A stretch of DNA of 57,243 bases from NCBI GenBank assembly GCA_013288685.1, contig JABDBM010000018.1, positions 1 through 57,243 of the forward strand, written 5' to 3'. The notes below the pieces were generated by a model, which worked only from the letters and a program-made list of their open reading frames with translations, searched no databases and was not told the origin of the DNA. This document shows positions 26,494 to 34,900 of this stretch, one piece after another; the stretch's first letter is position 1; every line of letters starts with the position of its first letter. The stretch comes from Bacteroidota bacterium. GTDB taxonomy: Bacteria > Bacteroidota > Bacteroidia > Sphingobacteriales > Sphingobacteriaceae. A program made the translations under genes and the position numbers.

Positions 26494-26769
26494 CTATAAA
26501 ACAGCTTCCCTTGAAGTATAAATAATCGGTTCGCCCAACTCGGCTTCTAAACGGGCTATGGTTTTGAGCGTTAAATTGTGGTTGCCTTTTAGCCATTTAT
26601 TAATCTCCGAAGGCTTCTTTTTCATTTTCTCAGCTAAATCTTTCTGCGTGTAGCCCCTGGCTTTTAGCAGTTCATTTATCCGTAAAACAATGTCGGTATA
26701 CTGGCGGACAAAAATTCTCACCTCCTCAGGAGTTTCCGCTTGTATCCTTTCAGCAACTTTGCTTCTCAT
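26494..26769 (-). CDS. XRE-family HTH protein, probable antitoxin
   Basis: A 91-residue protein. The C-terminal half is a helix-turn-helix of the Xre/HigA kind (LLKARGYTQKDLAEKMKKKPSEINKWLKG), and the N-terminal ~25 residues are a charged extension. It lies 11 bases downstream of a 176-residue acidic protein in a toxin-first order, as in HigBA systems. It should bind the operon promoter and neutralise its partner. Confidence 0.75.
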   Translation of the reverse strand: MRSKVAERIQAETPEEVRIFVRQYTDIVLRINELLKARGYTQKDLAEKMKKKPSEINKWLKGNHNLTLKTIARLEAELGEPIIYTSREAVL

Positions 26770-26780
26770 ATCATTTGTAT

Positions 26781-27311
26781 TTAAAGGAAAATTTCTTCAT
26801 CCCTATTATCTGACAATATTCTCCGCTGTTTATTATCAATAATGATTTCTTTAGTTCTTAATGCATCTTCTATTCGCTTTGCAAATTGACATGCTTCGAT
26901 CCATTTTATATAAAGTTCTTTGCTCCCCTGATTTGTTTGTGCTGATTTCACGCCACCATTAAATAAAACTACCAGGTCGCTTCGGTTATTTATTCGTAGC
27001 GCGTATAACCGCAGCGGAAAGTTGGGGTATAGAAAAACAACACCACTTACATTTACATTGCCTTTGTTTGGTAATCCAACAACTTCGTTTTCAAATCGGT
27101 TAAATAAAGCATCAATAGCACCGTGATCTTCTCCAATACTATCCAAAACAAAACTCAAAAGTTGCTGAGTTGATTTTTTGAATTCGGGATTTGCATCGTA
27201 TTTATTAAAGAACTTGTCTGTTTCGTTTTCTATAGAATCCTCCCAACGCACCGTATAAAATGTGCATTTGCTGGCTTCATCGTCCCATATTTCCAAAGCA
27301 AATATATTCAC
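26781..27311 (-). CDS. Putative toxin of a toxin-antitoxin pair (HigB/RelE-like?)
   Basis: A 176-residue soluble protein. The GTG at 27309-27311 is preceded directly by an in-frame TAA, so it is the earliest possible start. The central segment FPLRLYALRINNRSDLVVLFNGGVKSA resembles the strands of RelE/HigB-like toxins, but the protein is longer than those and the catalytic residues cannot be identified. The gene order (this first, HTH second, 11-base gap) is the main reason to call it a toxin. It could also be a non-toxic partner. Confidence 0.5.
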   Translation of the reverse strand: MNIFALEIWDDEASKCTFYTVRWEDSIENETDKFFNKYDANPEFKKSTQQLLSFVLDSIGEDHGAIDALFNRFENEVVGLPNKGNVNVSGVVFLYPNFPLRLYALRINNRSDLVVLFNGGVKSAQTNQGSKELYIKWIEACQFAKRIEDALRTKEIIIDNKQRRILSDNRDEEIFL

Positions 27312-27351
27312 TTATAAGTTAATTTGCAAATTCAGATTATTTATCTTCAAT

Positions 27352-29058
27352 TCATTCTCCATTATCCAAAATGAAAGCTTTTTTGGCAATCATATTAACG
27401 CCCACTGCAATCAAAATCACCAAAATACACCCTATCGCGTTAAGCCATAAATAAGCCACTACCTCAAAATAGCCTAACACACAAATAACTATTTCGGTGA
27501 TAACAGCAGCTATAAATACTGCGTTTCCGCGGATGTTTTTGAGATAAAAGGCTACTACAAACACGCCTAATATCACCCCATAAATGTACGATCCTAATTT
27601 ATTTACAAACTCAAGCAGGTTACCTACTTTACTGGCGTAAAGCGCCATTAGTACACATACCAGTCCCCAAAAAATGGTAGCTATGCGCGAGGCAGTGACG
27701 TAGTTTTTATCGGAAGCTGTACGATTAATTAAACGTTTGTAAATATCAACCACACTGGTGGATGCAAGTGAGTTTAGGGCGCTGGCAGTTGAGCCCATAG
27801 AGGCCAGGAAAATAATGGCGACCAACAAGCCGATCAACCCGCGCGGTAAATATTGGGTTACAAAAGTGAGAAACACATAATTGGTATCATCTTCGTTGGC
27901 TTTGGCGTTATTTTTTTTCATGATGCCGATGGCCTGCTTGCGGATGTCCGTCGCCTGTTTATCCGCCAGTTTTAACGCTGTTTGCGCCTGGTTTATTTGT
28001 ACTGTATTTTTGCTGTCGAAAGCTTTGACCAGGTCATTCGCCTTATTTTTTCGAGCTTCAAATACTGCGGTATATTGGTCTTCCAGCTTGTTGTATTGGC
28101 CAGCATAGGGGCTTTGTTTTACCTGTCTTACTTCGTACTGGTTAAAAAACATGGGCGGCCTGTTAAACTGATAAAAAGCGAAAACCAATATCCCGATAAG
28201 GAGGATCAGGAACTGCATAGGCACTTTCACCAAGCCGTTCATAATTAACCCGAGCCTGCTTTGCCCGACGGAGCTGCCGGTTAAATATCGTCCTACCTGG
28301 CTTTGGTCGGTACCGAAGTACGATAATTGCAAAAAGAAACCGCCTATAACCCCGCTCCAAATATTGTAGCGATTGCTGGGGTCAAATTTCCAATCTATCA
28401 CGTTCATTTTACCCAATTTGCCGGCCAGTTTAACAGCGTGACCAAAGCCTACACCATCAGGCAATAGTTTTACCACCAGCACTCCTGCAAAAAACATTCC
28501 CGAAAAAATGATGCTCATTTGCAACAGTTGTGTGTACGAAACGGCCCTGGTACCTCCGTAAACGGTATAAAATATCACCAGGCCGCCAATAAACAACGTA
28601 GTATAAACCGTGTTGATATTTAATATAGTTGATAAAATGATGGAAGGCGCATAAATGGTAATTCCTGTAGAAAGGCCGCGTTGAATCAAAAACAAAAAGG
28701 CGGTAAGCGCACGGGTTTTTAAATCAAATCGTTGCTCCAAAAACTCGTAGGCAGTATAAACTTTAAGGCGATGAAATATGGGGACGAAAGTTACGCAAAG
28801 CACAATCATGGCCAGCGGCAGGCCCAGGTAAAACTGCACAAAGCGCATCCCATCAGAATAAGCCTGACCGGGTGCGGATAAAAAAGTGATGGCGCTGGCT
28901 TGCGTAGCCATCACCGAAAGACCAACATGATACCAGGGCAGCGAACGGCCACCCATTAGGTAATGGTCGATATTTTTACTGCTGCCACTTTTCCATACAC
29001 CGTAAATTACGATAACGAGCAGCGTAACGCACAGAACGATCCAGTCGGTTAAGCTCAT
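27352..29058 (-). CDS. Sodium:solute symporter family transporter
   Basis: A 568-residue polytopic membrane protein of the SSS family with about 13 helices. Motifs: GGRSLPWYHVGLSVMATQAS near the N-terminus, FYTVYGGTRAVSYTQLLQ, and FLASMGSTASALNSLASTS late. Between two helices there is an unusual charged insertion of about 90 residues (EVRQVKQSPYAGQYNKLEDQ to KKNNAKANEDDTN), helix-rich and cytoplasmic or periplasmic. The ATG at 29058 overlaps the stop of a 41-residue membrane protein (ATGA). Substrate unknown. Confidence 0.88.
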   Translation of the reverse strand: MSLTDWIVLCVTLLVIVIYGVWKSGSSKNIDHYLMGGRSLPWYHVGLSVMATQASAITFLSAPGQAYSDGMRFVQFYLGLPLAMIVLCVTFVPIFHRLKVYTAYEFLEQRFDLKTRALTAFLFLIQRGLSTGITIYAPSIILSTILNINTVYTTLFIGGLVIFYTVYGGTRAVSYTQLLQMSIIFSGMFFAGVLVVKLLPDGVGFGHAVKLAGKLGKMNVIDWKFDPSNRYNIWSGVIGGFFLQLSYFGTDQSQVGRYLTGSSVGQSRLGLIMNGLVKVPMQFLILLIGILVFAFYQFNRPPMFFNQYEVRQVKQSPYAGQYNKLEDQYTAVFEARKNKANDLVKAFDSKNTVQINQAQTALKLADKQATDIRKQAIGIMKKNNAKANEDDTNYVFLTFVTQYLPRGLIGLLVAIIFLASMGSTASALNSLASTSVVDIYKRLINRTASDKNYVTASRIATIFWGLVCVLMALYASKVGNLLEFVNKLGSYIYGVILGVFVVAFYLKNIRGNAVFIAAVITEIVICVLGYFEVVAYLWLNAIGCILVILIAVGVNMIAKKAFILDNGE

Positions 29059-29180
29059 TCAAATGCAAGGGTAATGAGCCAGAATATAAAAATAAGAAAA
29101 ACCAGCCATGCGATAACAATACCGTAAAACTGGTTCCAGGTGCGTATAAACGAGGGTAGTTCAGGATCAGAAGTCTCCAT
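29055..29180 (-). CDS. Tiny single-pass membrane protein (41 aa) coupled to symporter
   Basis: Read by hand on the minus strand: ATG at 29178-29180, TGA at 29055-29057, giving METSDPELPSFIRTWNQFYG followed by a hydrophobic helix rich in I, V, L, F and W and ending in TLAFE. The stop overlaps the symporter start as ATGA, and the start lies 14 bases inside the preceding 66-residue gene. The coupling and the soluble-N, helix-C layout point to a small accessory subunit of the symporter, as seen for other SSS transporters. Confidence 0.75.
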   Translation of the reverse strand: METSDPELPSFIRTWNQFYGIVIAWLVFLIFIFWLITLAFE

Positions 29181-29367
29181 GGCCTTTTACAACTGTGGCC
29201 CTGAAAAACGCTGCGAAACATAAACCTACTATGCCTAAAATGGGTACCCACCAAAGGCTGCTTTCTAATATCAGGCCAATAAACATACCGCCAAATAAAC
29301 CGGCAAGGTAATAAATGGTATCGGCGCTTATTTCTTTTTCTTCTTCCTGGTGATGATGTTGTGTCAT
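29167..29367 (-). CDS. Small two-helix membrane protein (66 aa)
   Basis: The ATG at 29367 gives MTQHHHQEEEKEISADTIYY and then two hydrophobic segments (AGLFGGMFIGLIL and WWVPILGIVGLCFAAFF). The His/Glu-rich start followed by two helices is a credible mini-protein. It is the first gene of a three-gene unit: it overlaps the 41-residue gene by 14 bases, which overlaps the symporter by 4. A longer frame upstream (to 29487) lacks support and runs into a repeat arm. Confidence 0.7.
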   Translation of the reverse strand: MTQHHHQEEEKEISADTIYYLAGLFGGMFIGLILESSLWWVPILGIVGLCFAAFFRATVVKGHGDF

Positions 29368-29479
29368 GATGCTATGTAAGTGATGATGCAAATATATAAA
29401 TATAGATGCAAGAGTTAAAAATGAAGCGGTAAGAAAATTCTTGCAAGGCAAAATTTCTTGTGGAAACAGAAAATAGTGA

Positions 29480-29600
29480 TTTGTCATCCTAAGCGCGAGC
29501 GAAGGATCTTCTCCGATATGAGTTGCGAACTATGCATTAGCAGTTATGCATGACGTTCAACATATTTCAGAAGATCCTTCACGTTGTTCAGTATGACAAA
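29480..29600. repeat. Inverted repeat TGTCATCCTAAGCG...GAAGGATCTT
   Basis: The left arm 29480-29520 (TTTGTCATCCTAAGCG, GAAGGATCTTCT) pairs with the right arm 29561-29600 (AGAAGATCCTTC, AGTATGACAAA), with a ten-base perfect core GAAGGATCTT. The motif resembles the widespread 'GTCATNCTGAGCGAAGCGAAGNATCT' intergenic element I recall from many bacterial genomes. It lies between the small membrane protein gene and the tag gene, both on the minus strand. Confidence 0.7.
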
Positions 29601-29619
29601 AGAAAAAAACGTGCCACTT

Positions 29620-30177
29620 CTACTTAAAGCTGCAATCGGGCAAATGATCATTCACCATACCGGTTGCCTGCATGTGCGCATAACAAATAGTGGTGCCAAA
29701 AAACTTAAAGCCGCGTTTTTTCATATCCTTGCTAATGGCATCGGATATGGGTGTACTGGCGGGTATGCTGGTGGTATAATTAACTATCGGTTTGCCATCG
29801 GGCATAAAACTATACAGGTATTTATCAAACGAACCAAACTCTTTTTGTACCTCAATAAACAGCTTCGCATTGTTAATAGCCGCCAGTATTTTTAAGCGGT
29901 TGCGGATAATGCCGGCATCATTCATTAAACGGTCAATATCATCCTGGTTAAAAGCGGCTACTTTCTCTACATCAAAATCGGCGAATGCTTTTCGGTAACC
30001 TTCGCGACGGCGTAATATGGTTATCCAACTTAGGCCAGCTTGCGCCGATTCAAGTATCAGAAATTCGAACAGGATTTTGTCGTCATGTACTTCCTTGCCC
30101 CATTCGTTATCGTGGTATTTTATGTATAGCTCGTCGGTTCCCGGCCAATGGCATCGTTTTAATTCCGCTGTCTGCAT
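29620..30177 (-). CDS. tag: DNA-3-methyladenine glycosylase I
   Basis: A 185-residue protein matching Tag, which removes 3-methyladenine from DNA. It has the N-terminal RCHWPGTDELYIKYHDNEWG with zinc ligands Cys and His, the core SAQAGLSWITILRRREGY, and a C-terminal YAHMQATGMVNDHLPDC supplying the remaining His and Cys. It is of normal length and the family residues are present, so it should be active. It is a single-gene unit. Confidence 0.93.
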   Translation of the reverse strand: MQTAELKRCHWPGTDELYIKYHDNEWGKEVHDDKILFEFLILESAQAGLSWITILRRREGYRKAFADFDVEKVAAFNQDDIDRLMNDAGIIRNRLKILAAINNAKLFIEVQKEFGSFDKYLYSFMPDGKPIVNYTTSIPASTPISDAISKDMKKRGFKFFGTTICYAHMQATGMVNDHLPDCSFK

Positions 30178-30225
30178 TTCGTTTTTTGATAAAGTAAATT
30201 AAAATTATTAGCGCAAGCTGTTCTA

Positions 30226-30573
30226 TCAACTGGCAACACCATTCAACTCGTCCCAATACTCCACAGCTCTTCTATAATGCGGTATTACTATCGATCCGCC
30301 AACTAAATTGGCTATCATAAACACCTCGTTCATCTCATCGTGGTTAACACCAGCTTCATGGCATTTACCCAAATGATATTTTATACAATCGTCGCAACGA
30401 AGCACCATGCTGGCTACAAGGCCCAGCATTTCTTTGGTTTTTACATCAAGAGCCCCATCGGCATAAGTGGTGGTATCCAGCGCAAAAAAGCGTTTAATAT
30501 TGGTATTGGCGGTTTCCATAATCCTGCCATTCATTTTGGTACGATAGGATTCAAATTCTTCTACAAGAGACAT
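30226..30573 (-). CDS. Carboxymuconolactone decarboxylase / AhpD-like protein
   Basis: A 115-residue AhpD-fold protein with the CxxC-type motif RCDDCIKYHLGKCHEAGV, the redox-active cysteine pair and following His seen in alkylhydroperoxidase-like members. The C-terminal helices complete the fold. It probably reduces peroxides or acts as a decarboxylase-like enzyme; the active cysteines favour the former. The gene is divergent from the VOC genes, with a 203-base intergenic region built of word repeats. Confidence 0.85.
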   Translation of the reverse strand: MSLVEEFESYRTKMNGRIMETANTNIKRFFALDTTTYADGALDVKTKEMLGLVASMVLRCDDCIKYHLGKCHEAGVNHDEMNEVFMIANLVGGSIVIPHYRRAVEYWDELNGVAS

Positions 30574-30576
30574 ATT

Positions 30577-30779
30577 ATTTTGATTTCGGATTTCGAATTG
30601 TTTAAATTCGAATTTTGGATTTATTTTGATTTGCGCAATTTATAGATAATGTTCAAATATTTTTCCATTTTAAAGTCATCACCTATTGGTTAATCAAATT
30701 CAAAATTCTTAATTTCACAAGTCAATAAATCCCATCCCGATAGCTATCGGGACGAACATCCCAAATCCGAAATCAAAAT
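30577..30779. repeat. Word-iterated repeats bracketing a divergent promoter region, with 18-bp palindrome
   Basis: A 17-bp perfect inverted repeat (30577-30593 with 30763-30779, GATTTCGGATTT word) starts 4 bases from the start codon of one gene and overlaps the start codon of the other. Inside are TTCGAATT-gttt-AAATTCGAA (about 30592-30612) and a perfect 18-base palindrome at 30735-30752 (CCCGATAGCTATCGGG). The middle is AT-rich and must hold both promoters. Confidence 0.7.
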
Positions 30780-31158
30780 GGAAAGCCTGTCGCCCAATAT
30801 TTTTGTAAATAATATGAGTGAAACTATTGAGTTTTATCAATCAATAGGTTTCTCGGTTGTTATGACGGTACCCGAAGCCGGCAACGATTTTGTTTGGGCC
30901 ATGATGATCAATGGCAATGTGACCTTTATGTTTCAAACTTTTGTAAGTCTGGGCGAGGAACTGCCGGAAATTAGTCGTCACAACGGCGCGTCACTGTTAT
31001 TCTACATAAAACTACCCAAAATCAGGGAATTTTTTGAGCTGATAAAAGACAAGGTTACCGTGTTTAAAGGCCTTGATAAAACGTTTTACGGAGCAACGGA
31101 ATTTTCTATACTGGACAATAACCACTACGTGCTGACTTTTGCGGAGGACGAGGAATGA
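30778..31158 (+). CDS. VOC family protein (glyoxalase/bleomycin resistance fold)
   Basis: A 126-residue VOC-fold protein (VNNMSETIEFYQSIGFSVV; GNVTFMFQTFVSLGEELPE). The C-terminal beta-strands end with LTFAEDEE. A metal-ligand set cannot be confirmed by eye. The gene overlaps the next VOC gene by 4 bases (ATGA), so the two may form a pair. Substrate unknown. Confidence 0.8.
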   Translation: MESLSPNIFVNNMSETIEFYQSIGFSVVMTVPEAGNDFVWAMMINGNVTFMFQTFVSLGEELPEISRHNGASLLFYIKLPKIREFFELIKDKVTVFKGLDKTFYGATEFSILDNNHYVLTFAEDEE

Positions 31159-31520
31159 TCACATTTATCCGTGCCGACCATTTTCATGTGTGCGTACCCG
31201 AAGAGCGGCTGGAAGAAGCCAGGGCTTTTTATGCTAATATAATTGGCTTGCAGCCCGTTTACAGGCCCGATGTATTTGGCGCGCCGGGATATTGGTTTGA
31301 TATTGGTAATGTTCAATTGCATGTCGGGGTTGAACCATCGTTACCCCGCTCCATTCGGCATACCGCGCTCCAAATTACTGATATTGAAGCGGCAAAGAAA
31401 CATTTACAAAAGCATAACGTAGAAATAGTGGATGAGCCGCCAATTCCGGGACGTACCAGGTTTTCCTTTGTCGACCCATTTGGTAACCGGATGGAATTGC
31501 TGCAATACGATTTAACATAA
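31155..31520 (+). CDS. VOC family protein
   Basis: A 121-residue VOC protein. It starts ITFIRADHFHVCVPEERLEEAR with a His in the usual first metal position and ends FVDPFGNRMELLQYDL with Glu in the last. It is the second member of the pair with an ATGA overlap. Typical dioxygenase or glutathione-transferase-like chemistry, substrate not predictable. Confidence 0.85.
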   Translation: MITFIRADHFHVCVPEERLEEARAFYANIIGLQPVYRPDVFGAPGYWFDIGNVQLHVGVEPSLPRSIRHTALQITDIEAAKKHLQKHNVEIVDEPPIPGRTRFSFVDPFGNRMELLQYDLT

Positions 31521-31538
31521 CAACAAAAAACATAGCTT

Positions 31539-31889
31539 ATGAAATTCATTTCGCCCAGGGTACACGCATTTATCGATCTGCTGGTAGTTGTATTTCTGTT
31601 TGCATCGCCAACCGTTTTTGGCTTCACCGGTACGCTGGCTATGTTCACTTATGTGCTGGGTATCATCCATCTGCTGCTTACCCTGTTAACGGATTTTAGC
31701 ATGGGTGTTGTAAAAATTATCCCCCTGCCCATACATGGTGTTATTGAATTTGTGGTAGGCGTAGTATTAATTGCCTTAGCCTATACCCTTTTTAAAAACT
31801 ATCCGGATGGCACACTTTACTATGTTATTTTTGGCACCATAGTATTGCTAACCTGGCTGGTTACTGATTATAAGGGTATTCAGTCTTGA
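31539..31889 (+). CDS. Small membrane protein, SPW/DUF-like
   Basis: A 116-residue protein with four hydrophobic helices. The layout resembles SPW-repeat-type small membrane proteins: a conserved SPRVHAFIDLLV near the start, PIHGVIEF before the third helix. It follows the VOC genes by 18 bases and ends in the word repeat before the minus-strand operon. Confidence 0.7.
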   Translation: MKFISPRVHAFIDLLVVVFLFASPTVFGFTGTLAMFTYVLGIIHLLLTLLTDFSMGVVKIIPLPIHGVIEFVVGVVLIALAYTLFKNYPDGTLYYVIFGTIVLLTWLVTDYKGIQS

Positions 31890-31975
31890 GTCTCAAGCCG
31901 AAAGTCTTCAGTCTTTAATTATTAATGACTGTTTTAACATTCCCGACTTGAGACTATTGACTTCTGACTACTGCC
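31884..31975. repeat. Word-iterated inverted repeat (AGTCTTGAGTCT type)
   Basis: The left arm 31884-31915 (GAGTCTCAAGCCGAAAGTC, TTCAGTCTT) pairs with the right arm about 31944-31975 (GACTTGAGACTATTGACTTC). It sits between two convergent genes and overlaps the ends of both (31889 and 31968). Related words are at 55468-55497 and, more distantly, 51537-51576. Confidence 0.65.
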
Positions 31976-34900
31976 CTGAGGCTATATCCTTCCAATTCAC
32001 GCCAAACATCCTTTCTATCAATTTCCCGTAAGGGTCAATTCCAACCCTAACTGGTTTGCCTTTAACTATCGCGGTAATAGTGTGCTCACCATAAGTGAAC
32101 TTATACTTTTTCAGATATAGCGGGTTAACCTGGCCGCGGCCCTCCTTGTTTTTTGTATCAGCTCCAAATATGCCAATGTCTATGTAATCGTTCATTTGCA
32201 TGGCGGGCACATCGTTACCTTTAGCATCAATATACACTTTACCCGCGTTCACCTTCAGGGTTACTTTATACTCGTTGTTTTTACCAGTTGGAACAGCTTT
32301 TACGTCGGTAACAGAATTTTCGTAAAGGGTTAATTTTTGCCAGGTATCAGTTAAATAATATTGCATCGAATCGGGGGTATGCTTTTGCAGGTAACGGTAT
32401 AAATCGTTACTGCCGGCATAAGGCGGTTTATTTTTAAAGGCATAAGCATTTTTAAACTCGCGAAGGGCCATGTTCAGGCTATCCTCACCTATCAGGTCGC
32501 GTAATCCGTACATCGCTATGGCCGCTTTGCCGCCCCATTCAAACCATGTATCGGCTTTTATCAGCGGATGTTCTTTTTCTTCCATCCGCCTGCGTATAAA
32601 ACTGTAAAATTGTATCTGGTCGTTTAATATCCACCTCATGTTATCCTTACCGTATTTCTTTTCCATCAACACCAGTGCGCTGTAGGTTGATAATCCTTCT
32701 GGAATATCCAGCGAACCAACGGTGCTGTTTGGCGCCACCTGGAAACGCCACCATTGCTGGGCGGCTAACTTGGCCGCGTTGAAATAGCAATAGTCGGTTT
32801 GATTTACGTCGTCAAAATGGGCGTTCCAGCTATTGTATTCGGCAAAAGTATCGTAGCCGGTAAACGAACCTTCGCGCGGACCATAAATAGAAGTTTCGGC
32901 AAGATTCATACTGCTGAACGGATAATCGCCGTAGGCTTTGCTGTAATAAGTTAATCCATCTTTATAACCAGCCATAAACCTGCCGACATTGGCATTATGT
33001 GCGGGATGGTAATACACGTTAAGGTTTACTTTATGACCCAGTTGCAAACTATCCTTAAGTACAGCGTACCTGGCCGACACCGCAACAAACGGCGCGTACA
33101 TTCCCGGTTTATCCTGCACAAAGTGAAAATAATTGCGGCCGTTTTGCCGCCACTGTTTTTTTAACTCGCCTGACCCGATAACTGTTTGGTCGCCTGCAGT
33201 ACCGATAGTCAAATCATAACTTACCAGGTCACCGGCGGCCCCGGATTTAAGCGTACTGATGCCTTTTGGGTCATTCTGCGCTATCTCCTCTTCTTCTTTA
33301 GGTGGCAAGCCAGCTTTTTTACGCTCGTACGGGCTCGACAGCTCGTCATCGTCATCATATCCGAGTCCGGGCAGGCCGCCGGTAAAGAAGGACCCGTTGC
33401 GTAATAGTTTATCGCCATACAAGCCATTACTAAAGCCGCTAAATCTTACCGTTGAGTTTAATTCCATCATGGCCGAATCACCCGGGGCGAGCGGGGTTAC
33501 CAACGTGTACAAACGGAAATCGGAAGTGTCATTTTCGGGTCTGAACATACTGAAAAAACCGCGTTTATAAATCAAGGGGCAGGTGAACGGAACCGCCCTT
33601 CCATTTAATTTAAGCGTATAGTCAGTAAGCCCATCAGCGTCAAGCAATATTTTTGAAATTGGCTGGTTGTTTTTATTGGTAATGGTTATAAAAGCCTTTA
33701 CCTGTTGCCGCTGCTGATCAGGATATAAATCGGCATACACTTTAAGCCGGGTTATTTTGGGTAGCGGAAGATTTTGGTATTGCTTTAAACTTTTTTCGTA
33801 AATAATAGCCCTGTTGTCTGATTCACCCTTGGTTAAAAAATTGTTGAGGTAACTCACGTTATAATAGACATAGCCCCCAACGGCTAAAAATGCCAGTAAT
33901 GTTACGGCGGTAAACAGCCGTGTTTTGTTATCGAAACGTTCAGCAATTAGCTGTAGTCTTTCTTTAAATGATGTGGTTACTCCACGGTAATAAAATAAGG
34001 CTGAAATGATAATTAGTAACCCCGCGCAAAGCAGCCAGTACAGGTTAAACCAGCTAACCGGCGCTAACATGTGGCCCATGCCGTCCATATCTGATACGCC
34101 AAACCACGGCGTATAGGAATAAAGCAATGGGTTATAATTAAAAATGCCGGAGGTGCGTAAAAAGAAAACGCCTACCCAAATGGCAATCGCAATGCCGTGG
34201 CCAACAAATTTATTGTTCACCAGCACATGTACCACGTAGGCAAACACAACCATTTCTAATAACCGGGGTAACAGCACAACAAACAAATAAGTAAGATAAA
34301 CCGGGAAGTTAAACTGGTGAAAACCTTTCAGTACCTGCACCACAAAACCGGCGAGCAGCGGAATTATCGATAACCCAACACCTAATATAAGCAGCGTGAT
34401 GAGTTTGGAGCCGTTTAAAACCCAATTTGGCGGCGGCAGCGAGTCGTTGATAAATGAGTAGCGTGTAATCCTGTCGCGGTGCAGGGTTTCGCCGGTGTAA
34501 AACACGATGATAAAAAAGATGAAGAACGGAAACACGTCGTTAAAAATATCCAGCAGCACAACCGTACGCGGAAAATCGGGCACGCCATTATTATTGCTGC
34601 CCATCCAAAATACAAATGCCAGGAATACCATACCACTTGAAAGGATAATCCAAAAATAGTTGTCGCGGGCTATGTTGAGCAATTCTATCCGGGTGAGATT
34701 AAGCAGCGTTTTGCGATTGTAATTCCCGACGAAGCTGGTGTTTACGTTGATAATTTCACCTTTTTTTCCCGGGATGGTGTCATCAACAACCAAATCTTTA
34801 TCCCTTTTACCGCTAAAGAATTTTTCGAAGCTAAAGGTGAAATAAGTGTACAATAAAATAGCTATTCCTATCCCCGACCAAAGCAACCGGTTTAACAAAA

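Noticed and set aside
25871..27311. Macrodomain next to a toxin-antitoxin-like pair suggested a DarTG-type system
   Set aside because: The genes are convergent, not an operon, and neither protein of the pair resembles DarT. The macrodomain is better read as a MacroD-type deacetylase.
30618..30760. A riboswitch in the VOC/AhpD divergent region
   Set aside because: The region is AT-rich with word repeats and a palindrome, but no conserved aptamer core I can recognise.
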